Source: Polycyclovorans algicola TG408 (GTDB taxonomy: Bacteria; Pseudomonadota; Gammaproteobacteria; Nevskiales; Nevskiaceae). Taken from it: 64,000 nucleotides of DNA. The position numbers and the translations under genes were made by a program. Shown here in pieces: positions 17,755-29,560 of the stretch. The stretch is taken from assembly GCF_000711245.1 (NCBI RefSeq), contig NZ_JOMH01000001.1, positions 1,048,830 through 1,112,829 of the forward strand, in the 5' to 3' direction. The notes below the pieces were generated by a model that made no database searches, was not told the origin of the DNA, and saw only the letters and a list, made by a program, of their open reading frames with translations. How positions within the stretch are numbered: the stretch's first letter is position 1; the number at the start of each line of letters is the position of its first letter.

Positions 17755-19176
17755 TCAATGCCCGCCGCCATCCAGCGCCTTGACGGCCTGCACCATGGCA
17801 ACCATGACCTTCTGGGCGTCGCCATAGACCATGTTGGTGTTGTCCTGGAAGAACAGTTCGTTCTCCACGCCCGAATAGCCCTTGCCCTGACCGCGCTTGA
17901 CGACGTAGACCTGTTTGGCCATGTCGACGTTGAGGATGGGCATGCCGTAAATCGGGCTGGACTTGTTGGTCCGAGCCGCCGGGTTCACGGTGTCATTGGC
18001 CCCGATGACGATGGCCACGTCGGCCTCCTTGAACTCGCCGTTGATGTCTTCCATGTCGTAGATGATGTCGTACGGCACACCGGCTTCGGCGAGCAGCACG
18101 TTCATGTGACCGGGCATGCGGCCCGCCACCGGATGGATGGCGAACTTCACGTCCACATCGTTGGCCTGCAGAATCTTCACGAACTCGAAGAGCTTGTGCT
18201 GCGCCTGCGCCACCGCCAGGCCGTAGCCGGGCGCGATGATCACCTTGGACGCGTAGCGCATGTTGATGCCCGCGTCGCCGGCTTCCACCGGTTTCATGCT
18301 GCCCTTGATCTCGCCTTGCTCTTCGTCGCCGCTGGCGCCGAAGTTGGAGAACAGCACGTTGCTCACCGAGCGGTTCATGGCCTTGGCCATCAACAGCGTC
18401 AATAGCGTACCGGCCGAGCCCACCACCATGCCCGCCACCATCAGCGCCGGGTTGCCGATCACGTAGCCTTCAAAGCCCACGGCCAGACCGGTGAGGGCGT
18501 TGAACAGCGAAATCACCACCGGCATGTCGGCGCCGCCGATGGGCATGGCCATCATCACGCCGTAGACCAGCGCCAGGATGAAGAACACGGCGATGGCGTA
18601 GAGCGGGATCTGCCCGCCTGCGATCACCGCCCAGGCGCCGATGGCGACCATGGTCAGCACGATCAGGCCATTGACGGCCTGCAGGCCCTTGAAGCGCCAG
18701 ACGCCGTTGATGCGGCCGTCCAGCTTGCCCCAGGCGATCAGTGAGCCCGACAGCGCGACCGCGCCGATGGCGCCGCCGAGCACCGCCATGATGAGGATGA
18801 TGTTGCCGTGCGCCTTGTAGCCGAACAGCTCGATGGCGGCGATGGCCGCTGCCGCGCCGCCGCCCATGCCGTTGTAGAGCGCGACCATCTGCGGCATGGC
18901 GGTCATCTCGACCTTCTTGCCGCTACGCCACGCCCAGCCCAGGCCCAACACCAGCGCGATCACCACGAGGATGACGTTGACGGTGAGGTGCGGCTTTACA
19001 TCAGGCGATACGTTGAACACATAGAGGAAGCTGACGGCCACCGCCAGCACCATGCCCCAGCCCGCGACGACGATGCCGGAGCGCGCCGTGACCGGCGACG
19101 ACATGCGCTTCAGGCCGTAGATGAACAGCAGCGTGGCGAGCACGAAGCTCGCATTGATGATCCACGAGATGCTCAT
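17755..19176 (-). CDS. pntB: NAD(P) transhydrogenase, beta subunit
   Basis: A 473-residue membrane subunit that carries the NADP(H)-binding domain III. The first half has multiple transmembrane helices (FVLATLLFIYGL, LAVAVSFLYVF); the cytosolic end has the NADP motifs VIIAPGYGLAVAQAQ, PVAGRMPGHMNVLLAEA, IGANDTVNPAA and NELFFQDNTNMVYGDA. It completes a three-gene, proton-driven transhydrogenase that makes NADPH from NADH. It follows pntAB by 3 bp and ends the operon. Confidence 0.97.
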   Translation of the reverse strand: MSISWIINASFVLATLLFIYGLKRMSSPVTARSGIVVAGWGMVLAVAVSFLYVFNVSPDVKPHLTVNVILVVIALVLGLGWAWRSGKKVEMTAMPQMVALYNGMGGGAAAAIAAIELFGYKAHGNIILIMAVLGGAIGAVALSGSLIAWGKLDGRINGVWRFKGLQAVNGLIVLTMVAIGAWAVIAGGQIPLYAIAVFFILALVYGVMMAMPIGGADMPVVISLFNALTGLAVGFEGYVIGNPALMVAGMVVGSAGTLLTLLMAKAMNRSVSNVLFSNFGASGDEEQGEIKGSMKPVEAGDAGINMRYASKVIIAPGYGLAVAQAQHKLFEFVKILQANDVDVKFAIHPVAGRMPGHMNVLLAEAGVPYDIIYDMEDINGEFKEADVAIVIGANDTVNPAARTNKSSPIYGMPILNVDMAKQVYVVKRGQGKGYSGVENELFFQDNTNMVYGDAQKVMVAMVQAVKALDGGGH

Positions 19177-19179
19177 GAC

Positions 19180-19488
19180 TTAGCCCTTCTTCTTGTCGGA
19201 CGGCTTGAACATTTCAAGCATGCGTTCGGTCACCACATAACCGCCGGCGGCGTTGGCCGCACCCAGAATCACGCCGAAAAAGCCCAGCGCCTGCTCGATG
19301 ACCGAGCTGGCGTTGATGAGCATGTACATGGCCCCGACCACGACGATGCCGTGGATGAAGTTGGAGCCCGACATCAGCGGCGTGTGCAGAATCGACGGCA
19401 CGCGGCCGATGATTTCGTAGCCGGTGAACGCGGCCAGCATGAAGATATAAAGGGCGACGAAGCCCGTGATGACAATGGTGGCATCCAT
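19180..19488 (-). CDS. pntAB: NAD(P) transhydrogenase, alpha subunit part 2 (membrane)
   Basis: A 102-residue, three-helix membrane protein corresponding to the C-terminal membrane segment of E. coli PntA. Key segments are FVALYIFMLAAFTGYEII, PLMSGSNFIHGIVVVGA and GFFGVILGAANAAGGYVVTERML. The three-subunit arrangement (separate PntAA and PntAB) is common outside the enterobacteria. It lies between pntAA (17 bp) and pntB (3 bp), so translation is probably coupled. Confidence 0.96.
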   Translation of the reverse strand: MDATIVITGFVALYIFMLAAFTGYEIIGRVPSILHTPLMSGSNFIHGIVVVGAMYMLINASSVIEQALGFFGVILGAANAAGGYVVTERMLEMFKPSDKKKG

Positions 19489-19505
19489 GACGTGTGCTCC
19501 CTTAA

Positions 19506-20633
19506 TTACGCTGCGTCAACGGCCTTGGCGGCCGCTTCGTTCTTGATCTCGCCGCCGTGCGTGAGGCAGGCCTTGGCGAGGACTTCGTCTTCCCAGTTCA
19601 CCGCCAGCACGCCTTCCTTGACCATCAACTCCACTAGGTTGAACTGGTTTTTGGCATACAGCTCGGAGGCATGCTCGCCCAGCAGTGACGGCACATTGAG
19701 CGGCGCGACGATGGTGGTCTGACCGACGGTGACGGTTTCGCCCGGCTGGGTGTACTCGGTGTTGCCGCCGCCTTCGGCTGCGAGGTCGATGATCACGCTG
19801 CCGCCCTTCATGCCGTCGACCTGCGCCTTGGAGATCAGCTTCGGCGAGGGGCGCCCCGGAATGGCGGCGGTGGTGATGATGATGTCGGCCGCCTGGATGT
19901 GCTTGGTCACCACGGCGGCGATCTTGTCCTTCTCTTCGGTGGTCAACTCACGGGCGTAACCGCCTTCACCGCGGGCATCCACGCCGGTGTCGATGAACTT
20001 GGCGCCCAGGGATTCAACCTGCTCTTTCACTTCGGGGCGCACGTCGTAGCCTTCCACCTTGGCGCCGATGCGGCGTGCGGTGGCGATGGCTGACAAACCG
20101 GCAACGCCCACACCCATCACCAGCACGGTGCCGGGGCGGATGGAGCCGGTGGCGAAGGTGGTCATGGGCATCATGCGGGCGATGCTGGTGGCGCCGAGCA
20201 GGGCGCCGTAGTAGCCGGCCAGCGCGGCCTGCGACGACAGCGCGTCCATAGCCTGGGCGCGGGTGATGCGCGGCACCAGCTCCATCGCGAAACAGGTGAT
20301 GTTCTTGTCACGCAGCTTTTTGACCAGCTCGATTTCCTTGTGGGCATAGATAAAGGAAATGAGGATGGCGCCGTCCTTCATCGCGTCAACGGCCTCAAGC
20401 GACGGCGGCTGCACCGCCAACACAATGTCGGCATCGCTCACCAGACCCTGAGGGTTGGCGGCAAAGTGCACGTTCTTGAAGGCCGAATCCGGCAGCTTGA
20501 CCGCGTCACCGGCGCCGGTCTGAACCGCCAGCGTGGCGCCCAGCTTGGTGAGCTTGTCGGCCACCACGGGCACGAGGGCGACGCGTCGCTCGTTTGCGCG
20601 CGTTTCCTTGAGGACGGCGATCTTGAATGCCAT
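19506..20633 (-). CDS. pntAA: NAD(P) transhydrogenase, alpha subunit part 1 (NAD-binding)
   Basis: A 375-residue soluble NAD(H)-binding domain I, related to alanine dehydrogenase. It starts MAFKIAVLKETRANERRVAL and contains the nucleotide motif LVMGVGVAGLSAIATARRIGA and the RQD-region equivalent TRAQAMDALSSQ. ATG at 20633 has GGGAAG seven bases before it. A longer open frame upstream has no support. First gene of pntAA-pntAB-pntB. The nearest upstream gene is a minus-strand desaturase 146 bp away, so a promoter may lie in that gap. Confidence 0.96.
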   Translation of the reverse strand: MAFKIAVLKETRANERRVALVPVVADKLTKLGATLAVQTGAGDAVKLPDSAFKNVHFAANPQGLVSDADIVLAVQPPSLEAVDAMKDGAILISFIYAHKEIELVKKLRDKNITCFAMELVPRITRAQAMDALSSQAALAGYYGALLGATSIARMMPMTTFATGSIRPGTVLVMGVGVAGLSAIATARRIGAKVEGYDVRPEVKEQVESLGAKFIDTGVDARGEGGYARELTTEEKDKIAAVVTKHIQAADIIITTAAIPGRPSPKLISKAQVDGMKGGSVIIDLAAEGGGNTEYTQPGETVTVGQTTIVAPLNVPSLLGEHASELYAKNQFNLVELMVKEGVLAVNWEDEVLAKACLTHGGEIKNEAAAKAVDAA

Positions 20634-20779
20634 GGAGCTTCCCTGTAATTGAAATACGGTCTCCGCGGGCACAAAAAGACGTTGCCTGCCCGGTGAGGGG
20701 CGGCAGTTTAACGGGGATTTCGCCCAAATGAACACTAAATGACCGCGAATGCGTTGGCGTCGCGGTCGGCGAGACGTCC

Positions 20780-21838
20780 TCAGGCCAGGCGATAGCGGTT
20801 GGCGCGGCCGAAGGTGCCGGTGTCGTTGAAACGGACGCCCATCTCGCGCATCACCTTGTGGGCTGCCGGTGCGGTCCACTGGCGGATGTAGAAGGGTTCC
20901 TTCACCACAAAGTGATGAATCGCGTGGGTGACGCCGAAGTTGAAGCAGAACAGCTGGAAAGGCATCAGCCACCACGGGTTGAGCACCTGCGTCTGCTGCA
21001 GGATGTTGCCGTCTTCCACATCGCCGTAGTAATGCATGTTGCTGCTGACGAAGTGCAGGCAGAAGGTGCGCAGAAAGCTGGGCAGCATCCACACCACGGC
21101 CAGAAAGTTCAGCCCATTCACCACCGACTGCGCGGTGCCCGAAAGCTGCAGGGGGCTGCCGATGAGCATTGCAATGCCCGCGACGGCCCAATAGGCGAGA
21201 AAGCTGTGCCAGACCAGGTAATAAAGATTGCCGAGCGGGAAGTAGGCCAGGCGCTGTTCCCAGGCCATCGCTTTGAACGCCGCGTGGTTCTCCGGCTTCT
21301 TGCTCGCAATGTAGGCGCGCACCATGCGGAAGGTCTCCTTCGGTCGCAGGTAGACGGCGAGCATGTTGTCGCCGGTCATGATCAGGCGTTTCAGGCCCCA
21401 GCGCTCGCCGTTGGTGATACCGCGCTCCTCAAGATCGGTTTCGGTGCCCGAATGCTTGTGGTGGTGCAGGTGCAGGTCGCGGCGAACGAAGGGGCTCACG
21501 GTGCTCGGGCGGGCGATCCAGCCCAGCCACAGCATCAGCTTGTTGGCCCAGGGCGTGTTGCGGAAGTACATCAGGTGGATCAGGTCGTGTTCCAGCTCGT
21601 GGATGAACGAAGCGAAGATCGCCACCACCGGAATGCACAGCCACCACGCGATCAGGCCGTGGTAGTACAGCGTCGCCGTGCCGATCATGCCGGCCAGCGA
21701 GACCGCCATGATGGTCGCGCCGATGGCGTCCTGGTGTTTCTTCAGCCAGGGGTGGCGGGCGCGCAACTCGTCGCCAGCCTGCAGGATGACCTTCTTGATG
21801 TGGGCGACTTTTTCAGCATCGCTCAGGGTGACGGACAT
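20780..21838 (-). CDS. Membrane fatty acid desaturase family protein
   Basis: A 352-residue di-iron membrane enzyme. All three histidine clusters are present: HELEHD, HLHHHKHSG and HAIHH. Hydrophobic helices lie between (LCIPVVAIFASF, YYLVWHSFLAYWAVAGIAM). The family inserts double bonds or hydroxyl groups into fatty acyl chains; the exact substrate cannot be read. GAGGT lies before ATG 21838. A divergent AraC-type gene 97 bp away is the likely regulator. An acyl-chain desaturase fits with the cis/trans isomerase and acyl-CoA synthetase elsewhere in the window. Confidence 0.88.
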   Translation of the reverse strand: MSVTLSDAEKVAHIKKVILQAGDELRARHPWLKKHQDAIGATIMAVSLAGMIGTATLYYHGLIAWWLCIPVVAIFASFIHELEHDLIHLMYFRNTPWANKLMLWLGWIARPSTVSPFVRRDLHLHHHKHSGTETDLEERGITNGERWGLKRLIMTGDNMLAVYLRPKETFRMVRAYIASKKPENHAAFKAMAWEQRLAYFPLGNLYYLVWHSFLAYWAVAGIAMLIGSPLQLSGTAQSVVNGLNFLAVVWMLPSFLRTFCLHFVSSNMHYYGDVEDGNILQQTQVLNPWWLMPFQLFCFNFGVTHAIHHFVVKEPFYIRQWTAPAAHKVMREMGVRFNDTGTFGRANRYRLA

Positions 21839-21935
21839 GGGCAGAGACCTCGTTATAGTGACCTCGCCCATCATCCGAGACCGGCCCGCCGGCCACCATG
21901 ACCCATCCTGCCAATCTCTTGGCCATTAGCGCCAG

Positions 21936-22925
21936 ATGAGCGCCTCGACGCTCGGCAGTTGGGGCCGCGCCGTCCGCCGTGCCTTGCGAGAGACCGGCTG
22001 CGATGCCGAGGCGCTGATCCGCGAGGCGGGGCTGGACCCCGCAGCGCTTGACGATCCCCAGGCGCGCTATCCGGTCGCTGCCTCAAGGCGGCTGTGGGCG
22101 CTGTCGGTGGCGGCGACCGGCGACGAGGCCTTTGGCATCACCGCGGCGCGGCATGCCGAGTTCACGCATTTTCACGCGCTGGGCGTGGCGGTGATGGCGA
22201 GCCTGAGCCTGCGCGATGCCTTCGAGCGCTGCGCCCGGTATCTGGCCGTGGTCTCCGATGCTGCGAGTCTGCACCTCGAAGATGTGCCCGATGCGCTTGT
22301 GGTCACCATCGCGCCTGCCGCGGGCGAAGCCGCGCCTTCGCCTGAGGCCATCGACGCCTACGCCACGATCTTCATGCGGCTCAGCCGCGGCTTGCTGGGG
22401 CGCAGCTTCAATCCTCAGGCACTGAGGTTGCAACGCCCCGAACCGCGCAACGCCGAACCCTGGCTGCGCATGTTCCGCAGCCCGGTGCATTTTGCGGCCG
22501 AGCACAATCAATTGATCCTGCCGGCCGAGCGTGTCGACCGCCCGCTGGAAAGCGCCAGCCCCGAGCTCGCCGCCGCCAACGAAGCCATCGCCCAGCGCCT
22601 GCTCGCCGCGCGTGAACAGTCGGACTGGGGACAGCGCGTGCAGCGCCTGCTGGCCGAGCGCCTGCCCCAGGGCGATCCCGGCGAGGCGGCTATCGCCGAG
22701 GCCCTGCACCTGTCACTGCGCAGCCTGCAGCGCAAGCTCGCCGAGCAGGGCACGCGCTACGGCGAGTTGTTGCAACAGACGCGCGAGGCGCTGGCGCGGC
22801 AGTACCTCGCCGAGGGGCGGCATTCGGTCAGCGAGATCGCTTATCTGCTGGGCTTTGGCGATGCCAGCAGTTTTACCCGCGCCTTCAAGCGCTGGACCGG
22901 GACGGCGCCGAGTCAGTGGCGTTGA
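21936..22925 (+). CDS. AraC-family transcriptional regulator
   Basis: A 329-residue regulator. The N-terminal ~200 residues match the arabinose-binding-like domain found in OruR/ArgR-type AraC proteins (ALIREAGLDPAALDDPQARYP, HFHALGVAVMASLSLRDAF). The C-terminal double helix-turn-helix is clear (AIAEALHLSLRSLQRKLAEQG and SEIAYLLGFGDASSFTRAFKRW). It is divergent from the fatty acid desaturase, as is common for regulators of lipid genes. Its 3' end overlaps the end of the convergent deacetylase-like gene by 41 bp. Confidence 0.9.
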   Translation: MSASTLGSWGRAVRRALRETGCDAEALIREAGLDPAALDDPQARYPVAASRRLWALSVAATGDEAFGITAARHAEFTHFHALGVAVMASLSLRDAFERCARYLAVVSDAASLHLEDVPDALVVTIAPAAGEAAPSPEAIDAYATIFMRLSRGLLGRSFNPQALRLQRPEPRNAEPWLRMFRSPVHFAAEHNQLILPAERVDRPLESASPELAAANEAIAQRLLAAREQSDWGQRVQRLLAERLPQGDPGEAAIAEALHLSLRSLQRKLAEQGTRYGELLQQTREALARQYLAEGRHSVSEIAYLLGFGDASSFTRAFKRWTGTAPSQWR

Positions 22926-23811
22926 ATACCTGGCAGGCAGCCTCGAACAGCCAAGCGTGCCGACTGGCGAGTCGGTCGAGATCACGGTCGTAGCCGCCAC
23001 CGATCACGCAGGCGGTGGGGATGTGGCGCGCCCGGCAGGCGCCGATCACGGCGAGGTCACGCGCCAATAGCCCGGCGTCACTCAGGCTGAGATGACCGAG
23101 ACGGTCGTCGGCATGGACGTCAACGCCCGCGTCGTACAGCACCAGGTCGGGCATCACGCTGTCGAGCAGCCACGGCAGCACGCTGTTCAGTTCGTGCAGA
23201 TAGCCGCTGTCGTCGAGTCCGCGCGGCAGGGCGATATCCAGATCGGAGCGCTGCTTGCGTGCCGGAAAGTTGTCGCCGCAATGCATGGAAAAGGTGAAGG
23301 CGCGGGGTTCATCGGCGAGCAGTGCGGCCGTTCCATCGCCCTGATGCACGTCGAGATCAATGATCAGCACCTTGTGGCGCCCAAGATGATCAAGGGCATG
23401 CCGTGCCGCCACCACAAGGTCGTTGAGCAGACAGTAGCCGCTGCCGAAGTCGTGATGGGCGTGGTGGGTGCCTCCGGCCGCATTGCAGGCCAGCCCGTGC
23501 TGCAACGCCAGCGCCACGGTGGCGAGCGTGCCGCCGGTTTCCAGCCGGCAGCGCTGAAACAGCGCCGGCGTGCAGTCAAAGCCGATGCGGCGCTGGGCGC
23601 GTGCATCGAGCGTTCCCGTGGCCAAATGACGCAGGTAGTCCGGGTCATGCACGGCCGACAACGTGCTCATGTCGGCATGCAGCGGGCATACCGTCGCCAT
23701 GCCGCGCGCCGCCAACCACCGCCCCACCGCCGCGAACTTGCCCATCGGGAAGGCGTGCCCCGGCGGCTGGGGAATACTGTAATCGGGGTGCCACACCACG
23801 GGGATCACCAT
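22885..23811 (-). CDS. Histone deacetylase superfamily zinc hydrolase
   Basis: A 308-residue member of the HDAC/acetoin-utilisation/acetylpolyamine amidohydrolase group. Active-site motifs are present: HHAHHDFGSGYCLLND (histidine pair), IDLDVHQGDGTA (zinc ligands), FTFSMHCGDNFP and LVLYDAGVDVHADDRLGHL. The bacterial enzymes remove acetyl groups from small amines or proteins; the substrate is unknown. ATG at 23811 gives the standard MVIPVVWHPDYS opening. It overlaps the convergent AraC gene by 41 bp and lies downstream of the rubredoxin terminator. Confidence 0.9.
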   Translation of the reverse strand: MVIPVVWHPDYSIPQPPGHAFPMGKFAAVGRWLAARGMATVCPLHADMSTLSAVHDPDYLRHLATGTLDARAQRRIGFDCTPALFQRCRLETGGTLATVALALQHGLACNAAGGTHHAHHDFGSGYCLLNDLVVAARHALDHLGRHKVLIIDLDVHQGDGTAALLADEPRAFTFSMHCGDNFPARKQRSDLDIALPRGLDDSGYLHELNSVLPWLLDSVMPDLVLYDAGVDVHADDRLGHLSLSDAGLLARDLAVIGACRARHIPTACVIGGGYDRDLDRLASRHAWLFEAACQVFNATDSAPSRSSA

Positions 23812-23833
23812 GGCATCAGGGTGTCGTCAGGCA

Positions 23834-23861
23834 CAAAAAAACCCTCCGCGTGGAGGGCTTT
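23834..23861 (-). terminator. Terminator after the alkB-rubredoxin unit
   Basis: A CCCTCC / GGAGGG stem (23842-23857) with a GCGT loop is followed on the minus strand by seven T. It lies between the rubredoxin stop and the deacetylase-like gene. Confidence 0.85.
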
Positions 23862-23882
23862 TCGGGTGCACCGGTACGGCAC

Positions 23883-24047
23883 TCAGATTTCTTCCATCTC
23901 GAAATCGGCCTTGGCGGCACCGCAGTCCGGGCAGGTCCAGCTTTCGGGCACGTCTTCCCAACGGGTGCCGGCGGGAATGCCCTCGTCGGGCACGCCCACA
24001 GCCTCGTCGTACACCCAGTCACAAATTACGCAACGCCATTTACGCAT
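23883..24047 (-). CDS. Rubredoxin
   Basis: A 54-residue one-iron electron carrier. The four iron-binding cysteines are C6 and C9 ([10 protein letters not shown]) and C39 and C42 ([12 protein letters not shown]). The typical rubredoxin spacing and the aromatic WVYDEA are present. It follows alkB by 61 bp on the same strand and is closed by a terminator, so it most likely passes electrons to AlkB. A rubredoxin reductase is not in this window. ATG at 24047 is the only sensible start; upstream frame continuation has no rubredoxin similarity. Confidence 0.95.
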   Translation of the reverse strand: MRKWRCVICDWVYDEAVGVPDEGIPAGTRWEDVPESWTCPDCGAAKADFEMEEI

Positions 24048-24108
24048 CGTTGATTGTCCAAAAAGAGCTTGATCCAAGGCATGCGCCGAGCACGCCAGGC
24101 GCGTTAGT

Positions 24109-25272
24109 TTAAGCGGTCTGCGCCGAATATTTTGCGATGACCTGTTCTTTGATCGACGGTTTGATGTTGGCCTTGCGCATGTCGCCGCCATGTTGCGCGA
24201 TGACGCGCGGGTTCATCAGGCGGAACCACAGCGGCGGAATGTAGGCCACGACGATCATCGCCGCGTAGCCCGACGGCAGTGACGGAACCCCGTCGAAGTT
24301 GCGCAGGGTCTGGTAGCTGCGTGTCGGGTTGGCGTGGTGATCAGAGTGCCGTTGCAGATGGTAAAGCAGCACGTTGGTGACCGTGTGGTTGGAGTTCCAC
24401 GAGTGATGCGGCTGGCAGCGCTCGTAGCTGCCATCGTCCTTGCGTTCGCGCTTGAGGCCGTAGTGCTCAAGGTAATTCACCACCTCGAGCAGGCTGCCGC
24501 CAAAGACGGCTGCGACGAGCATGAAGGGCAGGACCACCCAGCCCAGCCAGGCGACCATGACACCCCAGATCACAGCGGTCATTGCCCAAGTCTGCAGATT
24601 GTGGTTTTGCCAGTGCCAGACGGACTTTCCCTGGCGGGCGAGACGCTGCTTCTCGAGTACCCAACCCGACTGGATTGAGCCCGCCACGCAGCGCGGAAAG
24701 AAGGCGTAGAAGCTTTCGCCAAAGCGTGAGGATGCCGGGTCCTCGGGTGTGGCAACGCGCACGTGGTGACCGCGGTTGTGCTCGACAAAGAAATGCCCGT
24801 ACGCGCCCGGTGCCAGTACGAACTTGGCGAGTGTCTGCTCAAGCTTGGAGGGTTGATGCCCCAGCTCATGACCAATGTTGATCGCCAGCCCGCAAACCAG
24901 TCCGGCCGAAAGGGTTGCGCCCAGCCAGCCATACCAGGGCAGCTCGGTGCTGGCCACGAACCAGCCCATGGTGACCCAGGTGAACAGATACGTCGGAATG
25001 GCTGCGAACAGCGCCCAGCGGTAGTAGCCGTCCTGCGCGAGTTGGGTGATGGCGCTTTCAGGCGGATTGGCCGTGTCTTCGCCGACCAAACGGTCCATGA
25101 GTGGAATCAGCCCGTAGAGAATGACCATGGGCAGCCACAGCCATGCCGCGCCGCCGAATGTTGACCAAAGCGCAACGCCGAGTAGCGGCAGCAAAACGAT
25201 CACCGCACCCAGCGGCCACAGGGCACGCTTTTGATCGCGCCACTCGGCCGCAGAAAGAGAATTTGATGACAT
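24109..25272 (-). CDS. alkB: Alkane 1-monooxygenase (membrane di-iron hydroxylase)
   Basis: A 387-residue integral membrane hydroxylase that oxidises the terminal carbon of medium-chain alkanes. The AlkB histidine boxes are complete: HELGH, EHNRGHH and LQRHSDHHA, plus the AlkB signature NYLEHYGL. Six hydrophobic segments are visible ([43 protein letters not shown]). Length is normal. ATG at 25272 is preceded by GAGGCG. Rubredoxin lies immediately downstream. The upstream region has a TTGACA-like -35 at 25329-25334 but a poor -10, so an activator may be needed. Confidence 0.95.
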   Translation of the reverse strand: MSSNSLSAAEWRDQKRALWPLGAVIVLLPLLGVALWSTFGGAAWLWLPMVILYGLIPLMDRLVGEDTANPPESAITQLAQDGYYRWALFAAIPTYLFTWVTMGWFVASTELPWYGWLGATLSAGLVCGLAINIGHELGHQPSKLEQTLAKFVLAPGAYGHFFVEHNRGHHVRVATPEDPASSRFGESFYAFFPRCVAGSIQSGWVLEKQRLARQGKSVWHWQNHNLQTWAMTAVIWGVMVAWLGWVVLPFMLVAAVFGGSLLEVVNYLEHYGLKRERKDDGSYERCQPHHSWNSNHTVTNVLLYHLQRHSDHHANPTRSYQTLRNFDGVPSLPSGYAAMIVVAYIPPLWFRLMNPRVIAQHGGDMRKANIKPSIKEQVIAKYSAQTA

Positions 25273-25305
25273 CAGGCGCCTCGCGTATTGACCAATCGTT
25301 CTATT

Positions 25306-25334
25306 AATGTGACTTTGAGGTCGATCACTGTCAA
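25306..25334 (-). promoter_or_regulatory. Weak candidate alkB promoter
   Basis: On the minus strand TTGACA (25334-25329) is followed after 17-18 bases by CACATT/ACATTA, a poor -10. It lies 34 bp or more before the alkB start. The good -35 with a weak -10 fits an activated promoter, but no operator is evident. Confidence 0.3.
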
Positions 25335-25384
25335 GCGGCGCATCATGGGCGCTGTTGTCTGGAGCAAGAGGCGAGCGCGGGCAC

Positions 25385-25419
25385 AAAAAAACCGGGTGCG
25401 CCACTGGGGCACACCCGGT
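25385..25419 (-). terminator. Orphan rho-independent terminator between alkB and metH
   Basis: An ACCGGGTG / CACCCGGT stem (25391-25419), whose loop carries further pairing, is followed on the minus strand by seven T. No minus-strand gene lies upstream of it before metH, so the transcript it ends is unidentified. Confidence 0.8.
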
Positions 25420-25609
25420 CAGTGCAGGCCGGCAGGAAGGGGGGTGCCGGACTGGTGGAGAGCCGTTGCAGCCGGTGTGGAGGGGGAAATCACGACCGGT
25501 TGCGAGACGACAATTGCATCCTGTCATGCCCATGTGAAGGCAGGGGCGGGGTCGCGATCAGTGGGCGCCGCAGACGGACGGGCGGTGAGCAATCGGCGAC
25601 CAAGCTTAA
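25420..25609. other. Gene-free stretch between orphan terminator and metH palindrome
   Basis: No convincing coding frame. It is G-rich on the plus strand and has several short pairing segments. I could not match it to a cobalamin, SAM or SAH riboswitch or to 6S/4.5S RNA. Because a terminator closes its minus strand, a small RNA of up to about 200 bases is possible; this is speculative. Confidence 0.4.
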
Positions 25610-25637
25610 TTATCCGCTTATCCGGATAAGAGGATAA
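25610..25637. promoter_or_regulatory. 28-bp near-perfect palindrome upstream of metH
   Basis: TTATCCGCTTATCC is followed directly by GGATAAGAGGATAA. The two halves are reverse complements except at one pair. The palindrome ends 23 bp before the metH start codon, where a repressor would block transcription or initiation. A SahR- or other ArsR-type methionine regulator is one guess; no such regulator gene is in the window. Confidence 0.6.
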
Positions 25638-25660
25638 AATACGCGTTTGCTTACGTTTGG

Positions 25661-29446
<3,786 letters not shown>

Positions 29447-29560
29447 TCCGGCAAGGGTTGGGCGGGATGGAGGTGCGTGTTAGGGTCTTTTCAACAACAA
29501 CGGAAAGCGCCCGCCGCGCCCCGGTGATTGCGGCGCTCCCCAAGTTCAGGGAGAAGTGCA

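Noticed and set aside
25420-25660. Possible cobalamin or SAH riboswitch before metH
   Set aside because: I looked for the B12 box and the SAH core and found neither on either strand.
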